Origin: Natronomonas aquatica
GTDB lineage: Archaea; Halobacteriota; Halobacteria; Halobacteriales; Haloarculaceae
DNA length: 64,000 nt
Assembly (NCBI RefSeq): GCF_024449025.1
Contig: NZ_JAHLKM010000007.1
Span: forward strand, 12,970-76,969
Direction: 5' to 3'
A model generated the notes under the pieces. The model was not told the origin of the DNA. It saw only the letters and a list, made by a program, of their open reading frames with translations, and ran no database searches. This document shows positions 52,265-60,893 of this stretch, one piece after another. A program made the translations under genes and the position numbers. Every line of letters starts with the position of its first letter. The first letter of the stretch is position 1.

Positions 52265-54631
52265 ATGAACGATACGAATGGTGTGGCGGGAGAACGTCTC
52301 GAGAGGAGGCTGGATTCGGGGGCGGACGCACTCCAGTCGGGCGAGGAGATGCAGGTCAGCATCGAGAACATCGGCGGGATCGCACACGCAGACCGCACGC
52401 TTACGCCGGGTATTACCCCGTTGGTCGGTGAAAACGCGACGAACAGGACTTCGTTTTTGACTGCACTCATGGCCGGGCTCGGCAGCGAGCGCGACGATCT
52501 CGTATCAGTGAATACCGAAACGGAGCGTGACGAGGGTACGATCGAATTACACGTCGACGATAACACCTTCACGCGAGTTGTATCGACGGACGAGACGGGA
52601 CGAACCGTGATGACCGGAAACCCGCTCGTAAAAGAAAGCGACACGGCCGAACTGCTCGATCTCTATGCGTTTCTACACGGCGAGAACGAGGTTCGGGAGA
52701 CGGTCGAATCGAGCGGAGAGCTTTACGACGTTCTGATGCGGCCCGTAGATACTGATAAAATCGAACGGGAAAAAAGCAATAGAAAGAAGCGTAGAGAGGA
52801 CCTCGAACAGCAATTAGCCGAAATCGAAGAGGCCGAAGACGAGATCCTCGGGGTCGAGCGGAAGATCGAACGGAAACAGGAGCAACGTGAGACGCTGTGT
52901 AAAGAACGCGACGAGATCCAGGATCGGATCCAGTCACTGGAAGACGATCTCAGTTCGGTGCGCAAACAGGAACGATCGGAAACCAGCGAGCAACTAGAAG
53001 ACCTCGAAGAGAGCAGACGAAAGATCAAGGCGTCGATCGCCGATTTGGAGGACGACAAAGCGAGACAGACTTCCCGCCTGAATCGGTTTGAGCAAGCACG
53101 TAAGCGTCAGCTAGAAGAATTACAGTCGCTGCTTGATGACGCCGAGGAGGTCCTCCGTGACGGTCGAGAGGACTCCACCGAGTTAGAAGAGGCGCCGAGC
53201 GGTTCGAACGACCCGGACAGCCGTGCCGGAAAATACCACAGTCATCTCGATACTCTGGTCACATCGCTACGAGGCGAGGTCGAGACGAGAAAACAAAAAC
53301 AACGCGAGGTGGGGCGTGAGAAGCGCCAGATACAACAGTTTCGGGCGAACGTCGACGATCTGATCGATGTGGCGGAACAAGCCGCCGACGAGGAGATCAA
53401 GCTACAAACCTTTGCCGAAGAGACGCTCTCTGACGATGTTCTCGACGGGCCGATCACGATCACGGGCGGCACCTCAGAACCGGAGAACGATCGAGGGAAT
53501 TCGAACACTCACCCCACTGACGAACTAACGGAGCCGGACGGATATTCAGGCGGCGGTTCCGGACAGTGTCCCGTGTGTGGGCAGCCGACCGAGGAGGGAA
53601 TGATTAACGACGTAACGCGTCAGTACCAGTCGATACGCACGGAGTTGACTGACGAAATACATCGGCTTGACGACAGGATCGACTCCCTCGAGGACGACAT
53701 CACGACCGAGGAGAGACGAATAGACAGAATACGAGATCTGAAGGAAGGGTTAGATAGCGTCCGGGGCGAACTGGCGGGATTGGACGGGAAGATCGAGGAC
53801 GAAAGAGAAAAACTGGAAACGTATCGCGAACGCATCGACGAGAAACGGGAGGAGCTAGAGGGGATCGAAACGAGACTGAACGAGATCGCACTGGAGGGAG
53901 ACGCCGGTGTGGGTTCGGGTTCGAACGAGCGTAAACAGGAGATCGAATCACTGCAGGAACAGATAAGCGCGTGCAACGAGCAACTCGGCGAAAAAAAGAG
54001 CGAAATAAACAACGTGGAGGCGGAACTCGAAACCCTCGAATCAGAGTGCGACGAGCTGCGATCCCGGATCGATCGAAAAGAACGCATCGAAACCGAGCTA
54101 GAGCAGGTAGAGCGGGAGTTGGACGATCTATTGGGGATCGTAAGCGAGAAAGAACACGCACTGACAGAACGGTTTAACGACCATATGGAACTGGTCGTCG
54201 ATCGGCTCGGGTTCTCGAACGTAGAACGCGTCTGGATCGAACACATAGAGAGTACCGCGAGGAACGGGACGAGCCTCGATAAAACAGGTCGGTTCGAGTT
54301 GCATATCGTCCGGAAACGCGAATCCGGGGCCACATACGAGTGTAAGCTACAGCATCTCTCGGAGAGCGAACGGACGGTGATCGGGCTGATCCTCGCGTTG
54401 ACCGGATACCTGGTACACGATGTGGCTGACGTGTGTCCGGTGGTGGTTCTCGACAGTATCGAAATGATCGATGCGGAGCGGGTGACCGCCTTTCTCTCGG
54501 TACTCGAGGACCTGGTCGAAAGCCGGTGGAACCTCGTCGCGTTGCTCCCCGAATACGTAACCGATAGCACGGATGTTCTCGCCGAGGACGTACAGGAGTT
54601 TACCAGTCAGGGCGAGGTCACGATCCGGTAA
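52265..54631 (+). CDS. Archaea-specific SMC-related ATPase
   Basis: 788 residues. N-terminal half-ATPase with a degenerate Walker A GENATNRTS (55-63: N-R in place of G-K), long coiled coils on both sides of a zinc hook with CPVC (435-438), and a C-terminal half with signature-like LSESER and Walker B PVVVLDSIEMID. The altered Walker A is typical of the haloarchaeal 'archaea-specific SMC-related protein' group, distinct from Rad50 and SMC. Such genes often sit next to rdfA, as here. Likely a DNA- or chromosome-organising role; mechanism unknown. Codon use is less GC-biased than chromosomal neighbours. Confidence 0.85.
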   Translation: MNDTNGVAGERLERRLDSGADALQSGEEMQVSIENIGGIAHADRTLTPGITPLVGENATNRTSFLTALMAGLGSERDDLVSVNTETERDEGTIELHVDDNTFTRVVSTDETGRTVMTGNPLVKESDTAELLDLYAFLHGENEVRETVESSGELYDVLMRPVDTDKIEREKSNRKKRREDLEQQLAEIEEAEDEILGVERKIERKQEQRETLCKERDEIQDRIQSLEDDLSSVRKQERSETSEQLEDLEESRRKIKASIADLEDDKARQTSRLNRFEQARKRQLEELQSLLDDAEEVLRDGREDSTELEEAPSGSNDPDSRAGKYHSHLDTLVTSLRGEVETRKQKQREVGREKRQIQQFRANVDDLIDVAEQAADEEIKLQTFAEETLSDDVLDGPITITGGTSEPENDRGNSNTHPTDELTEPDGYSGGGSGQCPVCGQPTEEGMINDVTRQYQSIRTELTDEIHRLDDRIDSLEDDITTEERRIDRIRDLKEGLDSVRGELAGLDGKIEDEREKLETYRERIDEKREELEGIETRLNEIALEGDAGVGSGSNERKQEIESLQEQISACNEQLGEKKSEINNVEAELETLESECDELRSRIDRKERIETELEQVERELDDLLGIVSEKEHALTERFNDHMELVVDRLGFSNVERVWIEHIESTARNGTSLDKTGRFELHIVRKRESGATYECKLQHLSESERTVIGLILALTGYLVHDVADVCPVVVLDSIEMIDAERVTAFLSVLEDLVESRWNLVALLPEYVTDSTDVLAEDVQEFTSQGEVTIR

Positions 54632-54705
54632 CGACAGGCCGGAATCCAATACACGTCCCGTCTATGATATCGGCCGGTAGTAGTCCGAATCGCCGACTTT
54701 CGGTG

Positions 54706-55467
54706 TCACGAGTGTCGTGACCGAGAGGATGATTCCGCTGTTGGTCCGTTTCCGGACGTCGTTTCGGATTCGGATTCGTCCGTATCGAGCGTCTCGCGAT
54801 TCCCATCGGTCGGGAGATCGCGAGTGTGCTCGTCGCATTCGGTACAGCCCTGGTTGTCGATGTATTCGATCGCGGAGTGTCGGGCGCCGCATTTCGGACA
54901 GGAGACGTTGAACTCGACGAAGATTTCGGGGGTAGATTCCGGCAAGAGATTTCGGTTCCGGAGCGGTTCGAACCGGTCCTGGAGGTAGCGAGCGTACTTG
55001 TCCCGCATCTCCCGGATCGTCTCGGTTTTTTTCGCCCGGGCTTGTTCCGCCGTTAGATCCGGCCGTTCGCGTGGTGACTCGGCCTCACGTTGTTCCTTCA
55101 GGTATGAATGGAGTGTGACATAACTCACGAGATCCTTCCTCAGCCTCTCGGGGTCGATATCGCTCTCGCTCAGCCAATTTTGGAACTCGACGACGTCGGT
55201 GGCGTTCACACGGTCGTGCTCGGTCGCATCGGACACACCGGTCTTGAGGATCTGTGCGATCTTCTCCGGTGATTGGGTGACCGGGAGGTACCCGTCCGTT
55301 CTCCGTTCGATCGTTCGTTCGACGATCTTCGCGTTGAGCTCGGAAGTGAGTTCACGCACGGACTTTCGCCTGGCAGGATCTGGGTGTGTCCAGCGCCGTT
55401 CGAGTTCTTCTCCGTAGTCCCCGAGACCGTATTCCGAGAGAAGTTCACTGACTTTTTCACCGGCCAT
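54706..55467 (-). CDS. rdfA: Rod-determining factor RdfA-like protein
   Basis: 253 residues from the ATG at 55465-55467. N-terminal KVSELLSEYGLGDYGEELERRW (4-26) followed by a helical domain (SVRELTSELNAKIVERTIE) is the RdfA pattern. The C-terminal part has a zinc ribbon (CPKC near 187-190 and CTEC near 208-211) and a disordered acidic/Ser tail. RdfA controls rod versus disk shape in Haloferax volcanii; many paralogues exist beside SMC-related genes, so this copy need not be the shape regulator. Convergent with the SMC-like gene. Confidence 0.7.
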   Translation of the reverse strand: MAGEKVSELLSEYGLGDYGEELERRWTHPDPARRKSVRELTSELNAKIVERTIERRTDGYLPVTQSPEKIAQILKTGVSDATEHDRVNATDVVEFQNWLSESDIDPERLRKDLVSYVTLHSYLKEQREAESPRERPDLTAEQARAKKTETIREMRDKYARYLQDRFEPLRNRNLLPESTPEIFVEFNVSCPKCGARHSAIEYIDNQGCTECDEHTRDLPTDGNRETLDTDESESETTSGNGPTAESSSRSRHS

Positions 55468-55620
55468 ACGCCTGTCTACGGAAGCTGGATTTGTTAAAGT
55501 ACTGTTCGGTCGATCGGGAGAAATTCAATACCGTTACGGACGATTCTAGGGAGGCTAAACAGTTCGAAACCAATTGACGACTACAGGGAAGGGAATGGTT
55601 TGGGGTGGCGGCATAGCAAC

Positions 55621-55642
55621 TTTAACAACTATGGTTGTTAAA
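55621..55642. promoter_or_regulatory. Palindrome upstream of rdfA, candidate operator
   Basis: TTTAACAAC-TATG-GTTGTTAAA: 9-bp perfect arms around a 4-bp spacer, 154 bp upstream of the rdfA start. The half-site motif CTTTAACAA recurs at 55490-55500 (reverse strand) inside the rdfA core promoter. No gene lies between 55468 and 55722. Confidence 0.5.
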
Positions 55643-55722
55643 ACTTAACTGTGGCCTCTAATGGGACATTTTCGAACCGAACTGTCGGCTCCCTCCTCCC
55701 GATCGGGAGACCGAGGTACCGC

Positions 55723-56814
55723 TCAGTCAGTATCGCCGAGTAATCGTTCGAGTTCCCCACGCCGGGTCGCGGCCTTTCGGTATTCGCTTTCGATCGAATC
55801 TTTCAGCCGATCGGCCATGGTCTCGAAATCCGCGTCGGGATCGTCCTCCAGTTCCTCGAAAAAGTCCCGGTTGCTCTCTTCACACTGCGTTTTCCAGCCA
55901 GTTCTGATCTCGGAAGCGCCGTGGAGGGCGCCAGCGATGCTTCCTGTAACCGTCGCGACGGCGTCGCTGTCACGGCCGTAGTTTACCCCCTCGATGATCG
56001 AACGGTTGACGTCCCCGTCACAGAGGGCAAGTATCGCAACGGCGGTCGGGACGGTCTCGATCGGGCTGGCGCTGAATAGCTCGCCTGCACCGTATCTCTC
56101 GCGATCCCACTGCACGCCCGGCCACTGCCAATCGAGAAACTGATCGTACAACGTTTCGACCAGCTCGTCGACCGACTGGGACGTTTCGGCGAATCCGAGC
56201 GCTATATCCATCCCGCGTTCGATGATACCTGTCGACTGTTCCATCATCGTCCCGACGACAGATCCGATCGTGGCCTCCGGCGTAACCGCCTCGGCGATAC
56301 CGGCCGCCACTGCCGCTGACGCGTGGCGATGGGGACTCTCCTGCATCATCGATGCGATCGTCAGTCCGTCCTGGTAGGCCTGCTCGGGGTTGGCGGCGTT
56401 GACGATCCCGATCGGTGTAACGGCTCCGGTCATCTTGTTGTCCGGGATGGTGCCACGGCCGGTATCCCACGGGTTGACCCCGGCGCTTATCTTTTTGACC
56501 ACGATCTCCTCGTTGATCCACACTCTGTCCGGATTGAGATGCTGTCGTAACACTTCGGCGAAGTCTGGGGGATACACGCGTCCCTCGGCCTCTACGACGG
56601 CCAAACAGAGATAGTGACGCAGTGCGGTATCGCTCGTGATCGAACCCGGATCTGTCTTCGAGTAGGGCATGTAGTACTGCTTGAACTCCTCGAGCGTCCC
56701 GTACTCCTCCTCGATGCGCTCGTGTGTCCACCCCTCGACTGGCGCCCCCAGGGCGTCTCCTACTGCTCCGCCGATGAGACAGCCGTAGACCGCGTCACCG
56801 AGAGTGTGTGTCAT
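55723..56814 (-). CDS. ADP-ribosylglycohydrolase family protein
   Basis: 363 residues from the ATG at 56812-56814 (an in-frame ATG four codons upstream exists). Family hallmarks: GAVGDALGAPVEG (near 16-28), TSDT (60-63) in place of the usual TDDT, and GRDSDAVATVTGSIAGALHG (near 280-299) for the second metal site. Two Mg ions normally bridge substrate ADP-ribose; the change at the first site may alter metal use or substrate. Possible roles: removing ADP-ribose from proteins or degrading an ADP-ribosyl or related glycoside metabolite. It follows an IclR regulator and an aldo/keto reductase in the same direction. Confidence 0.85.
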   Translation of the reverse strand: MTHTLGDAVYGCLIGGAVGDALGAPVEGWTHERIEEEYGTLEEFKQYYMPYSKTDPGSITSDTALRHYLCLAVVEAEGRVYPPDFAEVLRQHLNPDRVWINEEIVVKKISAGVNPWDTGRGTIPDNKMTGAVTPIGIVNAANPEQAYQDGLTIASMMQESPHRHASAAVAAGIAEAVTPEATIGSVVGTMMEQSTGIIERGMDIALGFAETSQSVDELVETLYDQFLDWQWPGVQWDRERYGAGELFSASPIETVPTAVAILALCDGDVNRSIIEGVNYGRDSDAVATVTGSIAGALHGASEIRTGWKTQCEESNRDFFEELEDDPDADFETMADRLKDSIESEYRKAATRRGELERLLGDTD

Positions 56815-56819
56815 ACGAA

Positions 56820-56855
56820 CGACCATACAGTGTGTTCACATAGTCGTTACGCCGA
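56820..56855. promoter_or_regulatory. Palindromic site between IclR and ADP-ribosylglycohydrolase genes
   Basis: TGTGTTCACA (perfect palindrome with TT centre) near 56832-56841, itself flanked by ACGAC and GTCGT arms, immediately upstream of the glycohydrolase start. A plausible IclR-type operator; inference only. Confidence 0.35.
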
Positions 56856-56917
56856 CCGGGGCAGAAAGGCGGTGCGTTCGCATCGTGTTCAACGATATCG
56901 AACAGATTCGGGATGCT

Positions 56918-57712
56918 TCAATCGGTCTCGTTCAGATTATCGCTTACAACCCGGGCCGTGTCCCTGACCCTGCTCGCGATCTCGTCGGAATGCCGTCGGG
57001 CCTTGGCGTGCATGTACGGATCCTCGATCTGACTGTCAACATTAGTGATACCGATCGCCCCGACGACGCCATCAGATGTATCGATGATCGGACTCGCGAT
57101 ACTCGCGATGCCCTCCTCGAATTCCTCAGAGCTATACGCGAACCCGACCTGCCGAACCGCGGATAGTCGATCCTCGAGGGCTTCCCTGGTGGTAATGGTA
57201 CTTTCGGTACGTGCGGGGAGGCCGGATTCAGAGATAACGGTATCGAGCGTCCCCTCGGACAGATAGGCGAGAATAGCCTGCCCGTACGCTGTACAGTGTA
57301 ATTCAGCCTGCTTGCCGAGGGCCGTCGATAGACTCCCGATCTGTGAACCTTCCGAGCGGTATAGCCAGACGAGTTTGTTCCCCTGTTTGACCGCAGCATG
57401 GGCGACGCCGCCGATCTCCTCTGTGAGTTCGTCGGCTGGCTCCTCAACGATACCGCTGAGCCGATGTTTCCGGAGTGCGAGGTCACCGAAGCGCGCCATC
57501 CGGAGGCCGAGACGTAGCCCCTCCTCGTCGCGGATCACGTATCGTCCCTGCTGTAACGTCTGTAAGTGATAGTGGACAGTACTCCGGGAGTACTCGACCT
57601 CGTTTGCGATGTCGGTAACGCTCGGCTTCTCGCTCTCCGCTATCGCGTCAATAATGTCGAACGCCTTCTGTGTCGATTTGATCTTCTTTTTCGATGTGTT
57701 ATCACTGCCCAT
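56918..57712 (-). CDS. IclR family transcriptional regulator
   Basis: 264 residues from the ATG at 57710-57712. N-terminal winged helix (STQKAFDIIDAIAESEKPSVTDIANEVEYSRSTVHYHLQTL near 13-53) and C-terminal effector domain with VAHAAVKQGNKLVWL, LHCTAYGQAILAYL (near 138-151) and GIASIASPIIDTSDGVVGAIGI (near 200-221). Haloarchaeal IclR proteins often control sugar or acid catabolism. Flanked by AKR upstream and glycohydrolase downstream, same strand, probably regulating one or both. Confidence 0.92.
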   Translation of the reverse strand: MGSDNTSKKKIKSTQKAFDIIDAIAESEKPSVTDIANEVEYSRSTVHYHLQTLQQGRYVIRDEEGLRLGLRMARFGDLALRKHRLSGIVEEPADELTEEIGGVAHAAVKQGNKLVWLYRSEGSQIGSLSTALGKQAELHCTAYGQAILAYLSEGTLDTVISESGLPARTESTITTREALEDRLSAVRQVGFAYSSEEFEEGIASIASPIIDTSDGVVGAIGITNVDSQIEDPYMHAKARRHSDEIASRVRDTARVVSDNLNETD

Positions 57713-57781
57713 GCTTGACGGTTGTACCTCCTCCGTAATCAAGCTACTGTGTTCTATACTGTTGATATCTTTCCGGGGCTA

Positions 57782-58774
57782 CTACTCGTGTCCGTCGATC
57801 CCTACGGGACCGTACGGCTCCTCGAGATACTCGATGTCGCTATCGGAGAGATCGATCTCCAGCGCCGCGACTGCCTCTTCGAGATGCTCGACGCTGGTCG
57901 TTCCGATGATCGGCGCGTCGACGGCGTCCTGGTGTAAGAGCCACGCGAGGGAGATCTGTGCCATCGTCGCGTCCTTTCGGGTCGCGATCTCCTCGACACG
58001 TTCGTTGATCGTGTCGCCGCCGTTCGCACGGTACGTATCGATCCGGTCGGCAAAGCGGGTGTTGTCCATGTATTTGCCGCGGGTGGTTTCGATGAACTGC
58101 TCGTGTGGTCGGGTGAGATACCCGCGGGCCAGGGGACTCCACGGGATAACGCCGATCCCCTCCCGGTTACAGAGCGGGATCATCTCCCGTTCCTCTTCGC
58201 GGTAGACGAGATTATAGTGGTTCTGCATCGAGACGAACCGTTCGAGTCCGAGCCGGTCGCTGGCGTGGAGCGCGCTGGCGAACTGATGTGCCCACTGGGA
58301 CGACGTTCCGATGTATCGCACATCGTTCCGACGTACGGCGTCGTTCAGCGCGCGAAGCGTCTCCTCGATCGGCGTCCCGTAATCCCACCGGTGGGTCTGG
58401 TAGAGATCGACTGTTTCCATACCGAGACGGCCGAGGCTGTTCCGGAGTTCCTGATCGACCGTCTTGCGCGAGAGCCCTGTCTCGTTGGGATGGGGATCCG
58501 ACGAGACGGGGTTGTACACCTTCGTCGCCACGACCAATTCGTCGCGGTCGTACCCCTCGAGGGCGGTTCCCAGTACACGTTCGGATTCGCCCTCCGAGTA
58601 CATGTTCGCGGTATCGAAGAAGTTGATACCCAGATCGATCGCCCGTTCGATGATCGGAAAACTCTCCTCTTCGTCCAGTACCCAGTCCCGCCAGTCGCTC
58701 GATCCGAAGCTCATACAGCCGAGACAGATACGGCTGACTTCCATCCCGGTATCGCCGAGTGTCGTATACTCCAT
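57782..58774 (-). CDS. Aldo/keto reductase
   Basis: 330 residues from the ATG at 58772-58774. Catalytic tetrad: Asp in FFDTANMYSEG (near 53-63) with Tyr, Lys in VATKVYNP (near 82-89) and His in LYQTHRWDYG (near 123-132); NADPH-site features near IPWSPLARGYL and GTTSVEHLEEAV. Similar to sugar-aldehyde reductases of the AKR11/12-like groups. A TATTAAT box 24-30 bp upstream and a GCCCG/CGGGC inverted repeat at 58779-58794 overlapping the start site may be the control region. Confidence 0.92.
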   Translation of the reverse strand: MEYTTLGDTGMEVSRICLGCMSFGSSDWRDWVLDEEESFPIIERAIDLGINFFDTANMYSEGESERVLGTALEGYDRDELVVATKVYNPVSSDPHPNETGLSRKTVDQELRNSLGRLGMETVDLYQTHRWDYGTPIEETLRALNDAVRRNDVRYIGTSSQWAHQFASALHASDRLGLERFVSMQNHYNLVYREEEREMIPLCNREGIGVIPWSPLARGYLTRPHEQFIETTRGKYMDNTRFADRIDTYRANGGDTINERVEEIATRKDATMAQISLAWLLHQDAVDAPIIGTTSVEHLEEAVAALEIDLSDSDIEYLEEPYGPVGIDGHE

Positions 58775-58778
58775 ACCG

Positions 58779-58804
58779 GCCCGATCGAACGGGCGGATAT
58801 TAAT
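58779..58804 (-). promoter_or_regulatory. Promoter of the aldo/keto reductase gene with inverted repeat
   Basis: TATTAAT at 58798-58804, 24-30 bp upstream of the ATG, and GCCCG-ATCGAA-CGGGC at 58779-58794 lying between box and start codon, where a bound regulator would block initiation. Confidence 0.5.
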
Positions 58805-58934
58805 ACGTTTGCTCAGCGATCCCTCCGGGAGTGCTTCGAACGGAGCCGACTTCGATGCGTGGGCGGTCGTCGGGTTCTCGTGTCTCCCGATTCGGATACG
58901 GGACGGGGCCGTCGCCCGCCCGATCGACAGGTGG

Positions 58935-58940
58935 TTATAA
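58935..58940 (+). promoter_or_regulatory. TATA box of the gamma-carbonic anhydrase-like gene
   Basis: TTATAA 26-31 bp upstream of the ATG at 58966. Confidence 0.6.
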
Positions 58941-58965
58941 GTTCTTGGGAGTGGCTCACGGTGGT

Positions 58966-59466
58966 ATGGAACGATCCATCAGAAATGCGAGACCGGTATC
59001 GGCGGATTCGGCGTTCGTCTCGGAGATGTCGTATCTCGTCGGCGACGTCACCGTCGAGGAGGACGCGAGCGTGTGGCCGTTCGTCTGTTTACGCGGCGAT
59101 GGAGGTGGTGTCAAGGTCGGCAAGGGAACGAACGTACAGGAGTTCTCGATGATCCACGGCGCGACGCTCGGCGAAAACGTCACGGTCGGTCACAACGTCG
59201 TGGTCGATTACGCCGAGATCGGACACGATTCCCTCGTCGGGATCCACAGCGCCGTCCTCGAGGGGGCGACAGTCGAGCCGAACTGTCTCGTCGCGTCAGG
59301 TTGTCTCGTCAACCACGATCAGACGATCCCGGAAGGGCACATGGCATACGGTGTGCCCGCCGAAACGAAGCCGCTGACCGACGAACACCGGGAAGAAATC
59401 GAACGGATACAGGAACATTACGTCGAGTTGGGTGCGGAGTACAGGGAAGCGGGGACGCTCGAATAG
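58966..59466 (+). CDS. Gamma-carbonic anhydrase-like protein (left-handed beta-helix)
   Basis: 166 residues from the ATG at 58966. Hexapeptide repeats form the beta-helix: VGDVTVEEDASVWPFVCLRGD, VGKGTNVQEFSMIHG, ENVTVGHNVVVD, IGHDSLVGIHSAVL. Three metal-binding His are in SMIHG, VGHNV and IGHDS. Close relatives include gamma-CA and CaiE/PaaY-type proteins that accompany CoA-linked pathways. Given the CoA-transferase gene just downstream, a PaaY-like (acyl-CoA thioesterase/accessory) role is as likely as CO2 hydration. Confidence 0.85.
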   Translation: MERSIRNARPVSADSAFVSEMSYLVGDVTVEEDASVWPFVCLRGDGGGVKVGKGTNVQEFSMIHGATLGENVTVGHNVVVDYAEIGHDSLVGIHSAVLEGATVEPNCLVASGCLVNHDQTIPEGHMAYGVPAETKPLTDEHREEIERIQEHYVELGAEYREAGTLE

Positions 59467-59568
59467 CCGGTTCCTAACCCTCTATTCCCGGTTTTATTAC
59501 CTAAGACCCGACACGAGCAATACGCTCCGGTTTAGACTACCGATCAGAAACCACGAAGGCAAATCTTC

Positions 59569-59574
59569 TTTATA
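59569..59574 (+). promoter_or_regulatory. TATA box of the CoA-transferase gene
   Basis: TTTATA 26-31 bp upstream of the ATG at 59600, supporting this start over upstream in-frame codons. Confidence 0.6.
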
Positions 59575-59599
59575 CGGGGGCTCACAGACAGGAACGTAT

Positions 59600-60796
59600 A
59601 TGACACAAGGATCACTCGAGCATGTCACCGTTATCGACTTCTCTCGGTTTCGTGCAGGCCCCTGGTGTACGAACATCCTCGGTGAGCTCGGTGCCGAGGT
59701 AATCAAAGTCGAGCGACCGGGCGTCGGCGACGCGGAACGTCACAGCTTCCCCGAACAGGGAGGGATGGGGGTCAGCTTCATCCCCAGAAACCGAAACAAA
59801 AAGAGCGTCACGATCGACATGAAAACCGACGAGGGACGACAACTCGTCGAGGATCTGATCGCCGAAGCGGATGTCCTCGTCGAGAACTTCAGCCTCGGTG
59901 TCCTCGAACGTCTGGGGCTCGGATACGAATACCTCTCCGAGGAGGTCAATCCGGGGCTCATCTACGCGTCGGTCAAGGGATACGGGGAGAAAGGCCCCTA
60001 CAAGGACCGGAAGGGCGTCGATCTAGTCATGCAGGCGGAAGGGGGACTGATGAGTGTAACCGGAACCGAGGACGGTGAAGTCGTCAAGGTCGGACAGGCG
60101 ATCGGCGATATCGGTGCCGGCCTGTTCACGACCATCGGCATCCTCGCCGCGCTGAACCACCGCGAACGAACGGGCGAGGGACAGAAGGTCGAAACGAGCC
60201 TCTTCGGGACGATCGTCTCGTTCATGGAAGAGTACCTTACGATGTACGGTATCAACGGCGAGAACCCCTACCCGCGCGGAACCCGCCATCAAACCGGCGT
60301 CCCGTACGAACTATTCGAGACCGCCGACGGACAGATGGTCATCAACGTACCGGCTCGGCGCTGGCAGGAGTTCGCTACGGACGTACTCGAGGCGCCAGAT
60401 CTCGCGGAGTACGATACACAACAGAAACGCCAGGAGAACTACGAGGAGATCATGACGGTCCTCCGGCCCACACTCAAAGAGCGGACGACCGATGAGTGGC
60501 GTGAGGTCCTCGATGAGATCGGGTGTCCGAACGGGCCGCTCAACGAGGTAAGCGACGTCGTCGAGCACCCACAGGCGAAAGAGCGCGGGTACGTCTTCGA
60601 GTACGACGACCCGAACATCGGTGAGGTGATGATGCACGGCCATCCCTTCCATCTCTCCGAGACGCCCAAGAGCATCCGTTCGGGGCCGCCGCTTCTCGGT
60701 GAACACACCGGCTCCGTTCTGCGTGATAAACTCGGGCTCTCAGACGACGAACTACAGACGCTGCTCGAAGAGGACGCGATCGCCGGTGATATCTGA
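59600..60796 (+). CDS. Class III CoA-transferase (CaiB/BaiF)
   Basis: 398 residues from the ATG at 59600. N-terminal VIDFSRFRAGPWCTNILGELGAEVIKVERP is the family start; catalytic Asp141 in GVDLVMQAEGG; C-terminal region PHQ/KERGYVFEYDDPNIG with SGPPLLGEHT. It moves CoA between carboxylic acids by covalent Asp-anhydride/thioester chemistry. It may activate an organic acid degraded by the neighbouring crotonase and TPP enzyme. Substrate unknown. Confidence 0.92.
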   Translation: MTQGSLEHVTVIDFSRFRAGPWCTNILGELGAEVIKVERPGVGDAERHSFPEQGGMGVSFIPRNRNKKSVTIDMKTDEGRQLVEDLIAEADVLVENFSLGVLERLGLGYEYLSEEVNPGLIYASVKGYGEKGPYKDRKGVDLVMQAEGGLMSVTGTEDGEVVKVGQAIGDIGAGLFTTIGILAALNHRERTGEGQKVETSLFGTIVSFMEEYLTMYGINGENPYPRGTRHQTGVPYELFETADGQMVINVPARRWQEFATDVLEAPDLAEYDTQQKRQENYEEIMTVLRPTLKERTTDEWREVLDEIGCPNGPLNEVSDVVEHPQAKERGYVFEYDDPNIGEVMMHGHPFHLSETPKSIRSGPPLLGEHTGSVLRDKLGLSDDELQTLLEEDAIAGDI

Positions 60797-60893
60797 CGCG
60801 CGGACACCACAGTATCGCCCCATCCGGGGACTACGAAGGACCGTTTCTGGATAACTGCCTCAGAATACCGGGGAAAAAGAGGGGGCGACGCCG

